Assembly: GCA_028554755.1 (NCBI GenBank)
Contig: JAPTOF010000005.1
Location: 8,751,501-8,815,500 of the forward strand
Length of the DNA stretch: 64,000 nucleotides
Direction: 5' to 3'
From: Cordia subcordata
Lineage: Eukaryota; Streptophyta; Magnoliopsida; Boraginales; Cordiaceae
How positions within the stretch are numbered: the stretch's first letter is position 1; each line of letters begins with the position of its first letter. The notes below the pieces were generated by a model. That model had not been told where the DNA came from. It searched no databases and saw only the letters and a list, made by a program, of their open reading frames with translations. Positions 13,650 through 26,200 of the stretch are shown piece after piece. Made by a program: the position numbers and the translations under genes.

Positions 13650-14005
13650 ATGATAAAATATATGCTATGAAATCATAATTTTCTTTTTTACCATATTCTA
13701 TCTAGGTTTCTTTAAAATCATAAATTTATGTGCATAGGCTCTCTAAACTAGGCCCTAGGTGACAGAAAACATTCAATTAAAAACGACCCGTTATGAGCAT
13801 AAATTTATATACGTATCTTTTTAAGGCTGTTTTCAACTTCATGGTAAAACATATACAATAGAATCATAATTTTTTTTACCATATTCTACATAAGTTGCCT
13901 TTAAAATCATAAATTTATTTATGTAAGCTCTCGAAACTAGGCCTAGACATTCAATTGAAAATGTCTTTTTATGAGCATAAATTTCTGTAAACAGCCTTCT
14001 TTCTT
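13650..14005. repeat. Diverged tandem duplication, unit about 185 bp
   Basis: Blocks 13650-13830 and 13845-14005 share, in order, AATCATAATTTT, ACCATATTCTA, AAAATCATAAATTTAT, CGAAACTAGGCC or its variant, ACATTCAATT and ATGAGCATAAATTT. Many substitutions and small indels indicate an old duplication. Confidence 0.75.
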
Positions 14006-15340
14006 TGTTTCTTTCTTTTTTCCTGATTAAAAGATAGCCTTCTTTCATTATTGCATATATTCGGACTGAGCAATGTTCAAATATTAAATTCTCCACCTTG
14101 TTGATGATTGGCTTTTAATAGTAGTCTCATCGATTGGTATGATAGAATAAATTTGACAAAAATAAAATGAGATAAGAAATAAAAAATGCTTGGTAATAGA
14201 ATGAACTTGATAATAAATATACTTTGCTTGGTGCACTCTAGGAAAGATGATAGGAATGGGTGTACTAATTCTAAATTTATGTTTGATAGTTATTATGCTA
14301 GTATAGTGTTAGAAATGATTTATATAAAAAGCTAAGATTATCGCTATATTATTATATTATATACATTAGATTAATAAAACTTTTTTTGCTCAGTGAGCAA
14401 GAAATATGATTGATAGAGAACTATTTACAATATTCACATAGGAAATTCAATCCCCACAAAAGGAGACCCTGCCAAATGCCAATCACCACCTAAGATTTTA
14501 ACAATTTCAACAACATCAAGTTGCTTGAAATGTGAACTTTTTGTTGCTTGTCACATTCTACAACAGAAGAAGTTGGAAAAAAAATGGAATTGTGAAGGTC
14601 CAAAAGACAGGAAATATGCAACAGTTTTAGATCGGATTAGACATGTTGTAATTCTAATTCCTTGATCTAAAAAGTGAGTTAAATTCTAATAAATGTATTA
14701 TTCCTCTTCTATTGCTTTTTTCAAAACATATTATTTTCTAATTTTATTTTGTAATTTAAATATTCTATATAATTATTTTATATCTCTTGTAGAAAGTAAA
14801 CATGATTAGTACCGAAAACTTATAAAAAATTGATTTTTTAACAAAATATATTTATATTTATCTTCACATAGACAGTAAAAATTTATATTTTAATATCTAT
14901 ATATATCTATATATTATATGAAGTAGAATTTAAAGCTATATGTCCTAATTCTGTAAATTTTTCTCCTCTAAAAATATAAACTCCAATAAATATATTATAG
15001 TATTACTTTTCTTTTCTCATGTCAGATCCTTTTCTTAATATTTAATTTTGCTAGTCAAAATATTTTATTTAATTATTAAAAATCTCTCATAAAAAACTCG
15101 ATTAGTATTAAAAATTACATCATACAAAAAAATTATATTTTATCCTAACATAATATAAAAATTGGCTATCAACAACAAAGAAAAGTATTAAAAAATATAC
15201 ATTTTTCCTGTGTATTTATCTTATTTAATTTTGATCATGGGATATATATGTATTGGAGAAAGGAAGGGAAAATGCTAAAAAGAGAGAATAATTCCTTGTA
15301 GTCAAAACCCAAATTCCGCAACCAAGCCGGGCTCCTACCA

Positions 15341-15347
15341 TATAAAG
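15341..15347 (+). promoter_or_regulatory. Possible TATA box of ACA4
   Basis: TATAAAG lies about 240 bp upstream of the ACA4 start codon. The distance is plausible for a plant TATA box plus 5'-UTR, but AT-rich DNA makes chance matches common. Confidence 0.3.
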
Positions 15348-15588
15348 TCGATCTATTTTGCATGTTTTATGCAAGTGTTCCCACTTTCTCCGGGATGTAA
15401 ACTTTGAAACTTTCCTTAGCAAATGTACTTCGATACATAATAACTACATTCATACAGCTTTCATTAATTCTTTACTCCACAATTTTGTTATATATCCATC
15501 CAAACCATACTTAGCATGTTATTACTAATCTCTCCATATTAATTGTTTTTTTTTTTTTAAATTTTTTGGGGGCAATTTTGAAGAGCTC

Positions 15589-18500
15589 ATGGAGCAGTAT
15601 TTGAGACAAAACTTTGATGTGGAGCCAAAGAGCCCATCGGAGGATGCCCTGAAGCGATGGAGATCGGCCGTTTGGCTGGTGAAAAACCCCCGGAGGAGGT
15701 TTCGGATGGTTGCCGATCTTGCGAAGCGCCATGAAGCCGAACGTAAACGGAGAAAACTCCAGGTCCCAGATATTTCTTATTGCAGTTATATTTGTTTCGA
15801 TCAGATCTTTTATTAATTATTTGCAATATGTTCATATGATTTTGTTCTCACCATTGCTGCATGCAGCTGATATGTCTTTCATATAGTGTTGTGAATTTTT
15901 TCTGGGTGTCTGATCTATACGTACTTAAATCAATTTGTTAATACAATAAATAAATGTACCGATTCTCTTTTTGTGAGTTTAAACTTTTAGATTAATTTAT
16001 AATTTTATTATGGTGGTCGAGCAAAGAAGTAAAATAGTTTCAAATTTAAAATTCATTATTATCCATGTTCAAGACTTAAAATAAATCACGACCCCATATG
16101 AAGGGGCGTGTTAATACAATTTATTTAAGTGTAATCTACTTTCTTATTTGGTATCTAATTAGTGATGGACTTTTTTCCATTGGTTGGCTGTTATCTTCGA
16201 GATAGATAAATGTGTTCATCCTTTAGCGATTCCTATTCAATTACTAACTTATTTTTGTAATATATAAATTCCTGTCGTCCACGTCAGCCAATCTTAAAAA
16301 ATGCCATGTAGGATTTGATCTTTTATTTCTAAGTCGTCGTCTTTTTCTATTTTGCCGGTGCGTCCACACATGTACGAGGATGTACTTTTCTTTCATACCC
16401 CGTGTCGAACATTCAAAGCCTTTCTAAGAGCCCGTTTGGCTAAGTTTATTTTTAAGTGTTTATAAGTAATTTGTGCTTATAAGTAAAAAGTTATTTATAA
16501 GTTAATAATAAATAAATAGAGATATATTTAAATAATATGTGCTTATAAACTACTGATATGTTTAATAAATAAGTGTTTATAAATAGTAATGGAGGTTAAA
16601 ATGATTAAAAAAGATATTTTATTACTTAATCTAATAGAAATTATTTAAAACTATTTAAGAGTAGTATTGTCCTTTTTTTTTTTTTTGTTTAGTTGATAAG
16701 CTAGTAAAAAAATACTTACAAGCTCATTAGCCAAACATGTCAAAGTCTTTTTGACTTATAAGCTGGTCAAATCAGCTTATAAACTTAGCCAAACACCCTC
16801 TAATTACATTTTACATGCTAGCTTAGTCATTCCTCTATATTATTTTATGGTCGTCTTAAGTATCACATCCGCGACCAGTTCAACGTGGAAAACTCGTCCT
16901 TATCAGAGACATTGTTAAATTTCTTCGTAATTTTTAACCTCGTGCAGTGCACTTGCAGAAAAAGAAAATATTATCAGACTCGAGAAAAGTCATGCAAATG
17001 CAGGTGGAATAAAGATGGAACACCTTTTCCAATCCTAAAACCCTTTTCACTTCTGAACCATGTAGTTTTAGGTGTCTTATCTGGAGATTACACACCTTTA
17101 TAAGTTGCTCCAGATCAGGCAGAGAAGTACTCCTTCGTAAGGATTTTCTCATAGCAAACACTTTGGTCGATGTGTGGAGTATCTTTTATTGGTTGTGTGA
17201 TCAGTCCACGGCTCTTTACTTTTTGACTTTTCTCGTGAAGAAACGAATGAATCGAAAAGAGGAATGCCATTTCTATAATTCATTCATTCCTCTAGTTGAA
17301 AAGGGTTAGCCCACACTGTATCATTGGAAGAACTTTGCTCATGATCATGCGGAGGGCATCTGTGAGTACTTTGTAAGCTCAAATGTTATCTTTTGTTGAT
17401 TTAATGCAATTTTTGGTTGTATAGATAAAATTGTTATAAAAGACAAAAGCTATGTTTTCTTTTCTTTTTTTAACAATATATTTAAATTTATCTTAAATTT
17501 TCTTTTATATTATGTATATATTTTTTGCATTAAAATCAAATTAAACTTCTATTAAAAAAATTATCTTTTGTCTCTATTTAGCGACTAATTTTTTATCGTC
17601 ACTAATTTCATTCAGCAGCGTCCCTTTTTCTAGTAGTGATTGCTGTTATTACTTGATCTATTTTCCTCTTATGCAATATATCATTTTTTTTTTCTGGGTA
17701 AATAGTACAATCTTTTCATTTCTCATATCCAAAAACAACTTTTATGAGACAGTCATTGTACTTGAAATCTAGCTAAGTATTGCATTATATCATTTTATAA
17801 CTCTTGATCATATAGAACCACTACCCTTAATCAGTCATCATCAAATACTGCAACAATTACACTACAAATTGTAAAAGTTAGAAATAAAATTAGTTATCCA
17901 AAATTGAACAAAATGTCTCTTTGATTAGTAATTGTCATACCATGACTTTAGAGGCTGCTTGTCCGCAATTTTTGGTACATTTATAGTAAAAATCAACATT
18001 AAAGAAAGATTTGATGGAAGAAGTCATATATGAAGAAAGAAGAGGATCAGTTTTACAACGAGAAGCACGTCTTGACTTTCTGCTTTTGCTTTACTTAGTC
18101 TTTCTTTGTTTGATTCTGAATGAAAATATGTTTGCCTTCATTTATCAGCAACAAATACCATAATTAAGTCCTTTTCTTTGTTTAAAGTTTTCGTCCTACA
18201 TGTAACTGGAATGATAATTATTTGGAGTCCATTTCTAAATGAGTCCATAAGCACTTAATCAATTTTTGAATTTGCTTGCATTAGATAGCCAGCCAATTTG
18301 ATGCTCTAGACATTTAATTTCCTGATATCCTCTTTACTTTGTACGCCATGTGTCAAGTCCCATCTCACAATAATTTTATGTGAAATTTGTGTTTAATTTA
18401 TAATAACTTAAATTCATTACTAATATTATTATGGTCATAAATATTTTGAGCCATATATATGAGGTAGTTGCGTATTTAAGAAAGGGTGAGTCACATCAAG

Positions 18501-21500
18501 GAGGAAGCCTGTGACTGCCACCTCACATAATTCTGAATGAGACTTGTGTTCATTTTATACGAGTTTAAATATTTTGTACAAATGGACTAGGGTCAATAGC
18601 CTAGTGACAGGATCAGTTGTTGGGTTTAGACCGTTGCATAATGCTAATTTTATCAGTAAATTTCATTGTTGATATTCAAGCAACAGTATGCGGCCTTTGC
18701 TTTATTTTTTGAACTATAAGAAGTTAACCATTGTTTATTCTTTGAAAAATAATGACTCATGTCATAATCGATAAAACTTAAATACTTTTTACAGGCCCAT
18801 TTATTCTTTTGCATCTAAAATAGTGGGCCTGGGATTATATTATATATTTACTCTCGTAAAGCCTGTAACTAATCTCTGAATTTGCAGGCCATAACATTAT
18901 AATCTTCCTTAAAGAAAAATCTGAGCGGTAGTTTTACTATGATTATTCTAATTACAAAAGCTTGGACCTATGTTGTTGAATCTACCCCCTTCATTTGAAC
19001 GTTAGATTTTCTTTTCTAGCCGCCTACACCTACCAACCCAGTTATTGGGTAAACTTTTTACACCCAGCAAACACGTGATCACATACAATTTGCCCGTGAC
19101 TTATAAAAACTGTGGTACGATAACGTATTTTAACGTATATTTCAGATTCGTTAAAATTAAATAACATTTTGTTAGAAACGCGTAGTTTTAAATTGAACCT
19201 TCGATATGACAACTCATTAAGCCCACCAGTCTATCGAACTTTTATGGCCATCAATTGTATCTTTTTGTCATTAGTTTTATGCTCTAGAAGTGTTACTTCT
19301 TCTTTGTGCGAGATATATAAAAGTCGTTTCTTCTTCCAGCAAAAAATTTGTTTTCTGAAATTTGTTCACTTGTGAAGCTGATTGGCTCATCCTTAACAAC
19401 CATTGAACATTAGAACTTCTGTATAATTAATCCTACAGATAAATATGCATAATGCTTTTCTCTTAATGAAAAAAGGAAACGCATGTCCAATCCAATCCCG
19501 TCCTTCGTGAGATTCGAAAGAAAAATAGTCTCAACCAGTTCAATTGTGTTTTTGGGTTCAAGTACATGAATTTCAATCTGCCTCACAATTCAGAAGCATG
19601 CCATGTCTTCAGTATACAAACCTCCAGCATGCTACTACTTGTGTCTCTTTAGCTTGACATAAAAATATACTTGTGGCCAGGAAAAGATACGGATAGCTCT
19701 ATACGTACAAAAAGCAGCACTGCATTTCATAGATGGTATGATCTCAACACAATCAGCTTCGTCTTGTTTTGTTTATCCAAACTTTCTCCACCTTCTTAAC
19801 TATGCATTCTCACCTAGCACAGCCGTTAGTGGAAGTGATTACACACTCTCTGAAGAGGTCAGGCAAGCTGGTTTTGCCATTGATCCAGACGAACTTGCTT
19901 CAATCGTCCGCTCTCATGATCTGAAGCGTCTGGATCACCATGGTGGAGTGGAAGGATTTGCAAGAAAAGTATCAGTCTCTTTGGAAAGGGGAGTTGCATC
20001 AGACGAGACGAAGCGAAGGCAGAGAGTTTATGGCCTGAATCAGTTTGTTGAGAAGCCTTCCAGGCCATTCTGGATGTATGTCTGGGATGCCCTCCAGGAT
20101 CTTACCCTGATCATTCTCATGGTGTGTGCTGCAGTGTCTGTTGGGGTCGGAATCGCGACAGAAGGATGGCCTTCGGGTCTGTACGATGGTTTAGGAATAA
20201 TTTTGTGTATCTTCTTGGTGGTTATAGTCACTGCAATCAGTGACTATAGGCAATCTTTGCAATTCAAGGACCTGGATAAGGAAAAGAAGAATATAATGGT
20301 TCAGGTCACCAGGGATGGAAGCAGACAGAAGGTTTCGATTTATGATATTGTGGTTGGAGATGTTGTTCATCTTTCTATTGGAGATCAGATTCCTGCTGAT
20401 GGGGTTTTTATATCTGGTTACAGTTTAACAATTGATGAATCAAGCTTATCGGGGGAGAGTGAACCGGTAACTAAGCATAAAAAGAAACCTTTTCTTCTGT
20501 CGGGTACTAAAGTTCAAGATGGTTCTGGGAAAATGCTTGTTACATCTGTTGGTATGAGGACAGAATGGGGACAACTGATGGTTACTTTGAGTGAAGGTGG
20601 AGATGATGAGACTCCATTGCAGGTGAAGCTAAATGGAGTGGCAACCATCATTGGGAAGATCGGGCTGGCTTTCGCGGTTCTGACGTTTGTGGTGATGACT
20701 GGAAGATTCATGGTGCTGAAGGCAATCCATGGTGAGATCACAAAATGGTCTGCGAATGATGTGCTCAGTCTGCTAAATTTCTTCGCGATTGCGGTTACTA
20801 TATTGGTGGTTGCTGTACCAGAAGGACTACCATTAGCAGTGACATTAAGCCTTGCCTTTGCAATGAAAAAACTGATGAATGATAAAGCATTAGTGAGGCA
20901 TCTCTCTGCTTGTGAGACAATGGGATCTGCTACTTGCATCTGCACAGATAAAACAGGAACATTAACTACAAATCATATGGTGGTGACTAAATTGTGGATC
21001 TGTGGAGATGCTAAAACCATAAGAAGTAATGGAACTGGATCAGCATTAGAGTATTCTATGCCTGAAAATGTCCGGGCTATGCTTCTACCTTCCATCTTCC
21101 AGAATACTAGCGCCGAGGTGGTTAGAGGTAGAGATGGGAAATCCAGCGTGCTCGGTTCTCCAACCGAAACAGCATTACTAGAATTCGGTTTGCTGTTTGA
21201 TGGGGATCCTAATTCACAACGCAGGGAGTCCAACATAATAAAGGTCGAACCGTTCAACTCAGTCAAGAAAAAGATGTCTGTTCTTGTGGCTCTTCCAGGA
21301 GGTGGGCGACGAGCATTCACTAAAGGTGCATCAGAAATCATTCTGAACATGTGTGATAAGATTATCGATAAGGATGGTAAATCTGTTCCGTTGTCTGAAG
21401 AACAAAGAAAGCAGATCATGGAAGTCATAAATGCCTTTGCCTGTGAAGCACTTCGAACTCTTTGCCTGGCCTTTAAAGATATAGAAGACAAATCCAATGT

Positions 21501-23227
21501 AGATAATATCCCTGAAAATAATTATACACTTCTAGCAGTTGTAGGAATTAAGGATCCATTGCGGGCCGGTGTGAAAGAAGCTGTTCAGACTTGTTTAGCT
21601 GCTGGAATTACTGTGCGCATGGTAACAGGCGATAACATCAATACAGCCAAGGCCATAGCTAAAGAATGTGGCATCTTGACTGATGATGGTATAGCTATAG
21701 AAGGGAAAGATTTTCGCAAAAAAGACCCTGAGGAATTGAAGAAGATAATACCAAAATTGCAGGTCCAGACAACAGCTTTACATTTTACAATATCATCTAA
21801 TAATTGCATCATGTTTATGCAATCTTTCTGAACTCTTAGATTCATTTCTGTTACAGGTGATGGCGCGTTCATTACCCCTAGACAAGCACAAATTGGTTAC
21901 CTTTTTGAGGAAAGATTTGAAAGAAGTAGTTGCAGTGACTGGTGATGGCACTAATGATGCTCCAGCCTTGCACGAGGCAGATGTTGGACTAGCTATGGGC
22001 ATAGCAGGAACAGAGGTCTGTTCTGTTCAGCAAATGCTTAAAGTTTCTGTAGTTGCTTTCTGATGGCTGCAGCAAGCAAATTTGTTGCAGATATTACATC
22101 TCAAAATTTATGTTAATCCAACATATCATTCTGCTTTGTATCTTCTTATTCAGTAACAACGAGCATCTTTTACCTGCAGGTTGCTAAAGAAAGTGCTGAT
22201 ATTGTCATATTGGATGATGATTTTAGGACCATAGTGAATGTCGCGAAATGGGGACGATCAATTTACATAAACATTCAGAAGTTTGTACAATTCCAGCTGA
22301 CTGTGAATGTTGTTGCTCTTATGACCAATTTCCTTTCTGCTTGTGCATCAGGTGGTTTTCTTTTGAGGCTTCATCTTCAGAAACATCGGTCAATATTCAA
22401 TTTAAATCTCTGTTTTTGATGCTGAAACACTTACAAATTTAGCATGTGACTTCAGGTTCTGCACCTCTTACTGCTGTCCAATTGCTTTGGGTGAACATGA
22501 TTATGGACACTCTAGGCGCATTAGCGCTTGCCACGGAGCCTCCACACGATGGCCTGATGAAAACTCCGCCTATTGGGAGAAATGTCAACTTCATTACACG
22601 GATCATGTGGAGAAACATCATCGGCCAGAGCATCTATCAACTGGCTGTCCTCGCAGCACTCAAACTCAGTGGCAAGCGGCTCTTCAGCCTCAACGATCCA
22701 GATTCTGATTCTGTTCTCAACACCTTGATATTTAACACCTTCGTGTTTTGTCAGGTATGTTTCAACAGAGTCTAGCATTAATCTTCAAATATGCCCCGAA
22801 TTGCAAATTTAGCATTTCCTTCAGACTCCTTATTACTTGCGTTGCTGACCTCTGGACTTCCTGCTAAAAATCTGCTGCAATGACCGATGTTTTCTTTCTG
22901 GACGTTGTGTAGGTATTCAACGAAATAAACAGCCGTGACATGGAGAAAATAAACATTCTGCGCGGGATGTTTAGCAGCTGGCTGTTCATGGGCATCATAG
23001 CCTTCACAGTGGCATTCCAAGCTATCATGGTGGAATTTTTAGGCACATTTGCAGATACTGTGCCTTTGAGTTGGTCGTTGTGGGTGCCCAGCATCTTGAT
23101 GGGGAGTGTTAGCTTGGTGGTTGCAGTTTTCCTCAAACTCCTCCCAGTTTCGTGGCCAAAGAGATCGGCCATTGCAAAGGATCACGATGGTTATGAACCA
23201 CTCCCCACAGGGCCTGACCTGGCCTAA
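15589..23227 (+). CDS. ACA4: Autoinhibited Ca2+-ATPase (P2B type), ACA4/ACA11 vacuolar clade, 7 exons
   Basis: Calmodulin-regulated pump that moves cytosolic Ca2+ into an organelle; the ACA4/ACA11 clade acts at the vacuolar membrane. Exons: 15589-15762, 19681-19735, 19823-21762, 21857-22015, 22180-22351, 22456-22754, 22913-23227. Phases join into 1037 aa. Exon 1 carries the basic calmodulin-binding region (NPRRRFR, about residues 33-58). The 55-bp exon 2 encodes [18 protein letters not shown]. Exon 3 holds the actuator loop SGESEP, the M4 Ca2+-site motif VPEGLPL and DKTGT (phospho-Asp452). Exon 4 holds [10 protein letters not shown]. The last exons carry the C-terminal membrane helices, ending in [10 protein letters not shown], which resembles the ACA4/11 C-terminus. 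Intron 1 is 3.9 kb and starts with a weak donor (CAG|GTCCCA). The frame that appears to start at 19738 is intron 2 read-through, not a real start. The choice between ACA4 and ACA11 is not settled. Confidence 0.94.
16428..16798. mobile_element. MITE in ACA4 intron 1 (GGGTGTTTGGC-type ends)
   Basis: The left end is GAGCCCGTTTGGCTAAGTTT and the reverse-complemented right end is GGGTGTTTGGCTAAGTTT. The 5-bp direct repeat TCTAA flanks it at 16423-16427 and 16799-16803. It is 371 bp, AT-rich and non-coding, with internal CTTATAAG motifs. A non-autonomous DNA transposon; superfamily not certain. Confidence 0.75.
17600..17638. mobile_element. CACTA-like transposon terminus in ACA4 intron 1
   Basis: The sequence ends TTTTTCTAGTAGTG, the complement of CACTACTAGAAAAA, which resembles the conserved CACTA terminal repeat. 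GTCACTAATTTC lies just before it, like sub-terminal repeats of these elements. I did not identify the opposite end, so this may be a relic. Confidence 0.4.
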
Positions 23228-26200
23228 TCGGCCACAGCTCCGGGTTTGATTGGGCGAAATTGCCTAAATTCACCAGGGCGAACCCGGGGCCTTGACATGA
23301 TCAGAGCAATTAATTTCAAGTTTAACAAGAATCAGCAGGAGTAAATGTAAATGACATAGAAGATTATTTCCTCATAGGTATAGGAGTAGAACACGATATT
23401 CAATTTAATTTCGGTTTAATTTTATTTCTTCTATGAGAGTGAGTGAAGTTTAAAAATTTATATAACTGACCCTACCTGATGGGAGAAGATTCGATTTAAT
23501 TTGGTTTAATTTTTTACATTTTCGGATGGGAAGGCCTGATATCAGGTGATGCATCCTTAGTCATTCTGCAATTTTGGATCAGTGAGCAGTCATTATAAAA
23601 AAAAATTCTTCCTTTGCATTGATGATAATATCTTACAGCAGTTTAGGGTCTGATTATGATCTATTTGCTGTTTCATATTCAATTTGAAAATATTATTGTT
23701 TCATGGGGCAAAAGCAAAGAGATTATCTTTTTGTGCTCTTTGATAAACGGAAAAGCAAAATTTGAAAATATTATTGTTTCACGAGGTAGTAAATGGGTCA
23801 AGTGTGTTGTATTGTGGAAGAGGGTGTCTGAAGCATTGTAGTGTATGCACTATGCTAGCAATTATAGCAATGTTATGTCCAAGTTTTAGCATATTTTTTA
23901 CTATTGATTCTAAATTTTGTTACACTTTATGTATAAGTAATACGAGAAAGCTTGTTTGATAAATTTTTTTTTTGCTAAATTACAAAACATGATAATATTT
24001 ATCACTATTTTATTAATGAGTCATGAACAAACGAAAGGAAGAAGATGGCAACTTCCCTTGGAATTTGAAAACTGCATCTCTAAACTAATGAATTCTATTC
24101 ATAACTTTAACTTAAACTTGACAATACCTCGTATACACCTTCCAGAACTTCTAAAATGCATGTAGAAATAAGAGTCAATTTAAAACTTGTTTTATAATAT
24201 GTCAATTAACATGCGTATAATTCTTATATAGATTTTTTCTCAACATTTCAGCGGTCATATTCATGAATTATATGGGACATAGTATCTTCAATTAAAGTTA
24301 GTTCCATGCATTTAATATTTGGTATTAATTATATTCATTTGATTAAAACGAAGCATACTCTTAAATTAGAATGAGCATGCGTGATATACACTGTATCTGA
24401 TCTGAGTAAGATTATATATTATATCACATTAAAAACATTAATAAATATTTAATAAAATTAATAAATTTATAAACAAATTAAAGTTTGTTCCAACCGGTAG
24501 CGGTTGAAAGTAAATTTTCACGTGTGACTTGGATCAGAAAATTGGGCATTTTGATAGCTTAATTGGTTCAATGTTGCACTGCTTAAAGACATTAATTTGG
24601 ATTGATGCTTGCAGGTGCTCGCAGGTGGTATATTGATAAGCTGAACTCACGGGAAACAAACGATCCCTTGAATTGATACTTCCTCCAGTAGGCCTGTTTC
24701 GTGTTAAGGTTCAGTTTAAGGGGAAAAAAAAAATGGTTTTGCAAAAAAATAAGTACATAAGGTATACGGTTACGGAAAAAATTAAAAGAAAAATAAAAAA
24801 TTTAACATCTAAACAATTATAAAACTAAAATATATATAAAATAAAAAAATTAGATATTAAATATAAAAAATAAAAAAAATTGAATACTGCAAATATTTAA
24901 AAAACAAAAATTTAAAATTTTAAAGAATTAAAAAAATTACAAAAGAATTAAGAAATTTATAAACAACAAAAATTTAAAATATTGAAATCAAATAAATAAA
25001 TAAATCATAGGCAACACTTTAAAAAGCCATTTTAATCAAACAAATCACAAACTATTTTTTTATCGTATAACAATTTTACTAAACACTAAAAACAGCTTTT
25101 CTCAATAGTATGTTTGAATTTAGTACTTTTTATAACAGCAATAGTAAATTGAAACAACAATGCCAAACTAGCCCAATGTATAGGATTGAGCAAAAAATGA
25201 TTTTTACTTTTAGTTAATTTTAGTTTTAGTTTAATCTTGTTTTAGTTTAATTTTAGTTCTCACAATCAATTTTTCAATTAAATTCTCAACAAGCACTTAG
25301 ACACTTTACAAGCACCTTTCTACAAGTTTTCAAAATTTCTCCCTATGCATTCCACTTTACATTCTTACATACTACACAGTAATTGCTCGTGCACTTGCGA
25401 GTTAAAATTTGAACTCAAATTTGCACTGCATTTGTGAGTTAAAATTAATTTGTAGGTCAAGCATAGAGATTAAGGGATAGCTCAAATGGTTAAAACTATC
25501 TTCTCCAGGCATGAAGCCCTGAATTCAATCCCATAAAGATAAGGGAGTAATGAGCAAATTATTGCATGGCCCCTCACAAGGTACTCTTTTATTAAACATC
25601 ATACTTCCTCATATATTTAAAACAAAAAAAACATACTGCAAACACAGGCTTCTCTATTTCCTTTAATTTCCCTCTCTTCGTTCTTCTCTTTCCTCACCTC
25701 TCTTATATTCTCTTCTTATCTTCTTTGTTTCACCGGTGACATCATTGGTCATTTAATGCCAGATAAAGACTTTCATAAAATTTGCCTTTCTTCGCTGATC
25801 ATAATGATGTGCGTTATGTCTAAGAAAACCTCCTAGATGTCGATCTACCATTAAAGTTTGTTGTCTTTTTCCTCATGCCGTCGAAGATTCCAACATTATC
25901 TCGCCATGCCGCAACTATCAATTTCTTTCTCTCCTCGTCATGATTTTAACTGTAGCTCCCAGACGATGTTTGGATACTTCAAGATCAATCTGTCATTAAA
26001 ACCCACTTTTACATTCAAGTATGCATATATGCAGATATATTTGTGTTTGTATGTCTGTGTGTGTGAGAGCAGTGAATAAATAGTTGTGAGATAATGAACA
26101 AATATTAAATGTATATATAAAAGTTAGTAAGCAAATAGTGATGGGTTAATGAACAAATCGTTGTCGAGTATTGAACAAATATTTGATATATATATATGAA

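Larger units (their letters stand above)
9698..15588. other. Gene-poor AT-rich intergenic region upstream of ACA4
   Basis: No supported gene. It contains the local duplications listed separately and a GTT trinucleotide run. The last few hundred bases must hold the ACA4 promoter and 5'-UTR. Short open frames here have no recognisable protein family and look like chance. Confidence 0.6.

Noticed and set aside
19738..19822. Apparent N-terminus of the ACA4 large open frame starting at 19738
   Set aside because: This is intron 2 (GT at 19736, AG at 19821-19822). The family N-terminus is supplied by exons 1 and 2.
20514..20945. 143-codon open frame antisense to ACA4, and similar antisense frames at 20973-21497 and 21585-21872
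   Set aside because: They lie exactly opposite the conserved ATPase exons and have no recognisable family; shadows of coding sequence.
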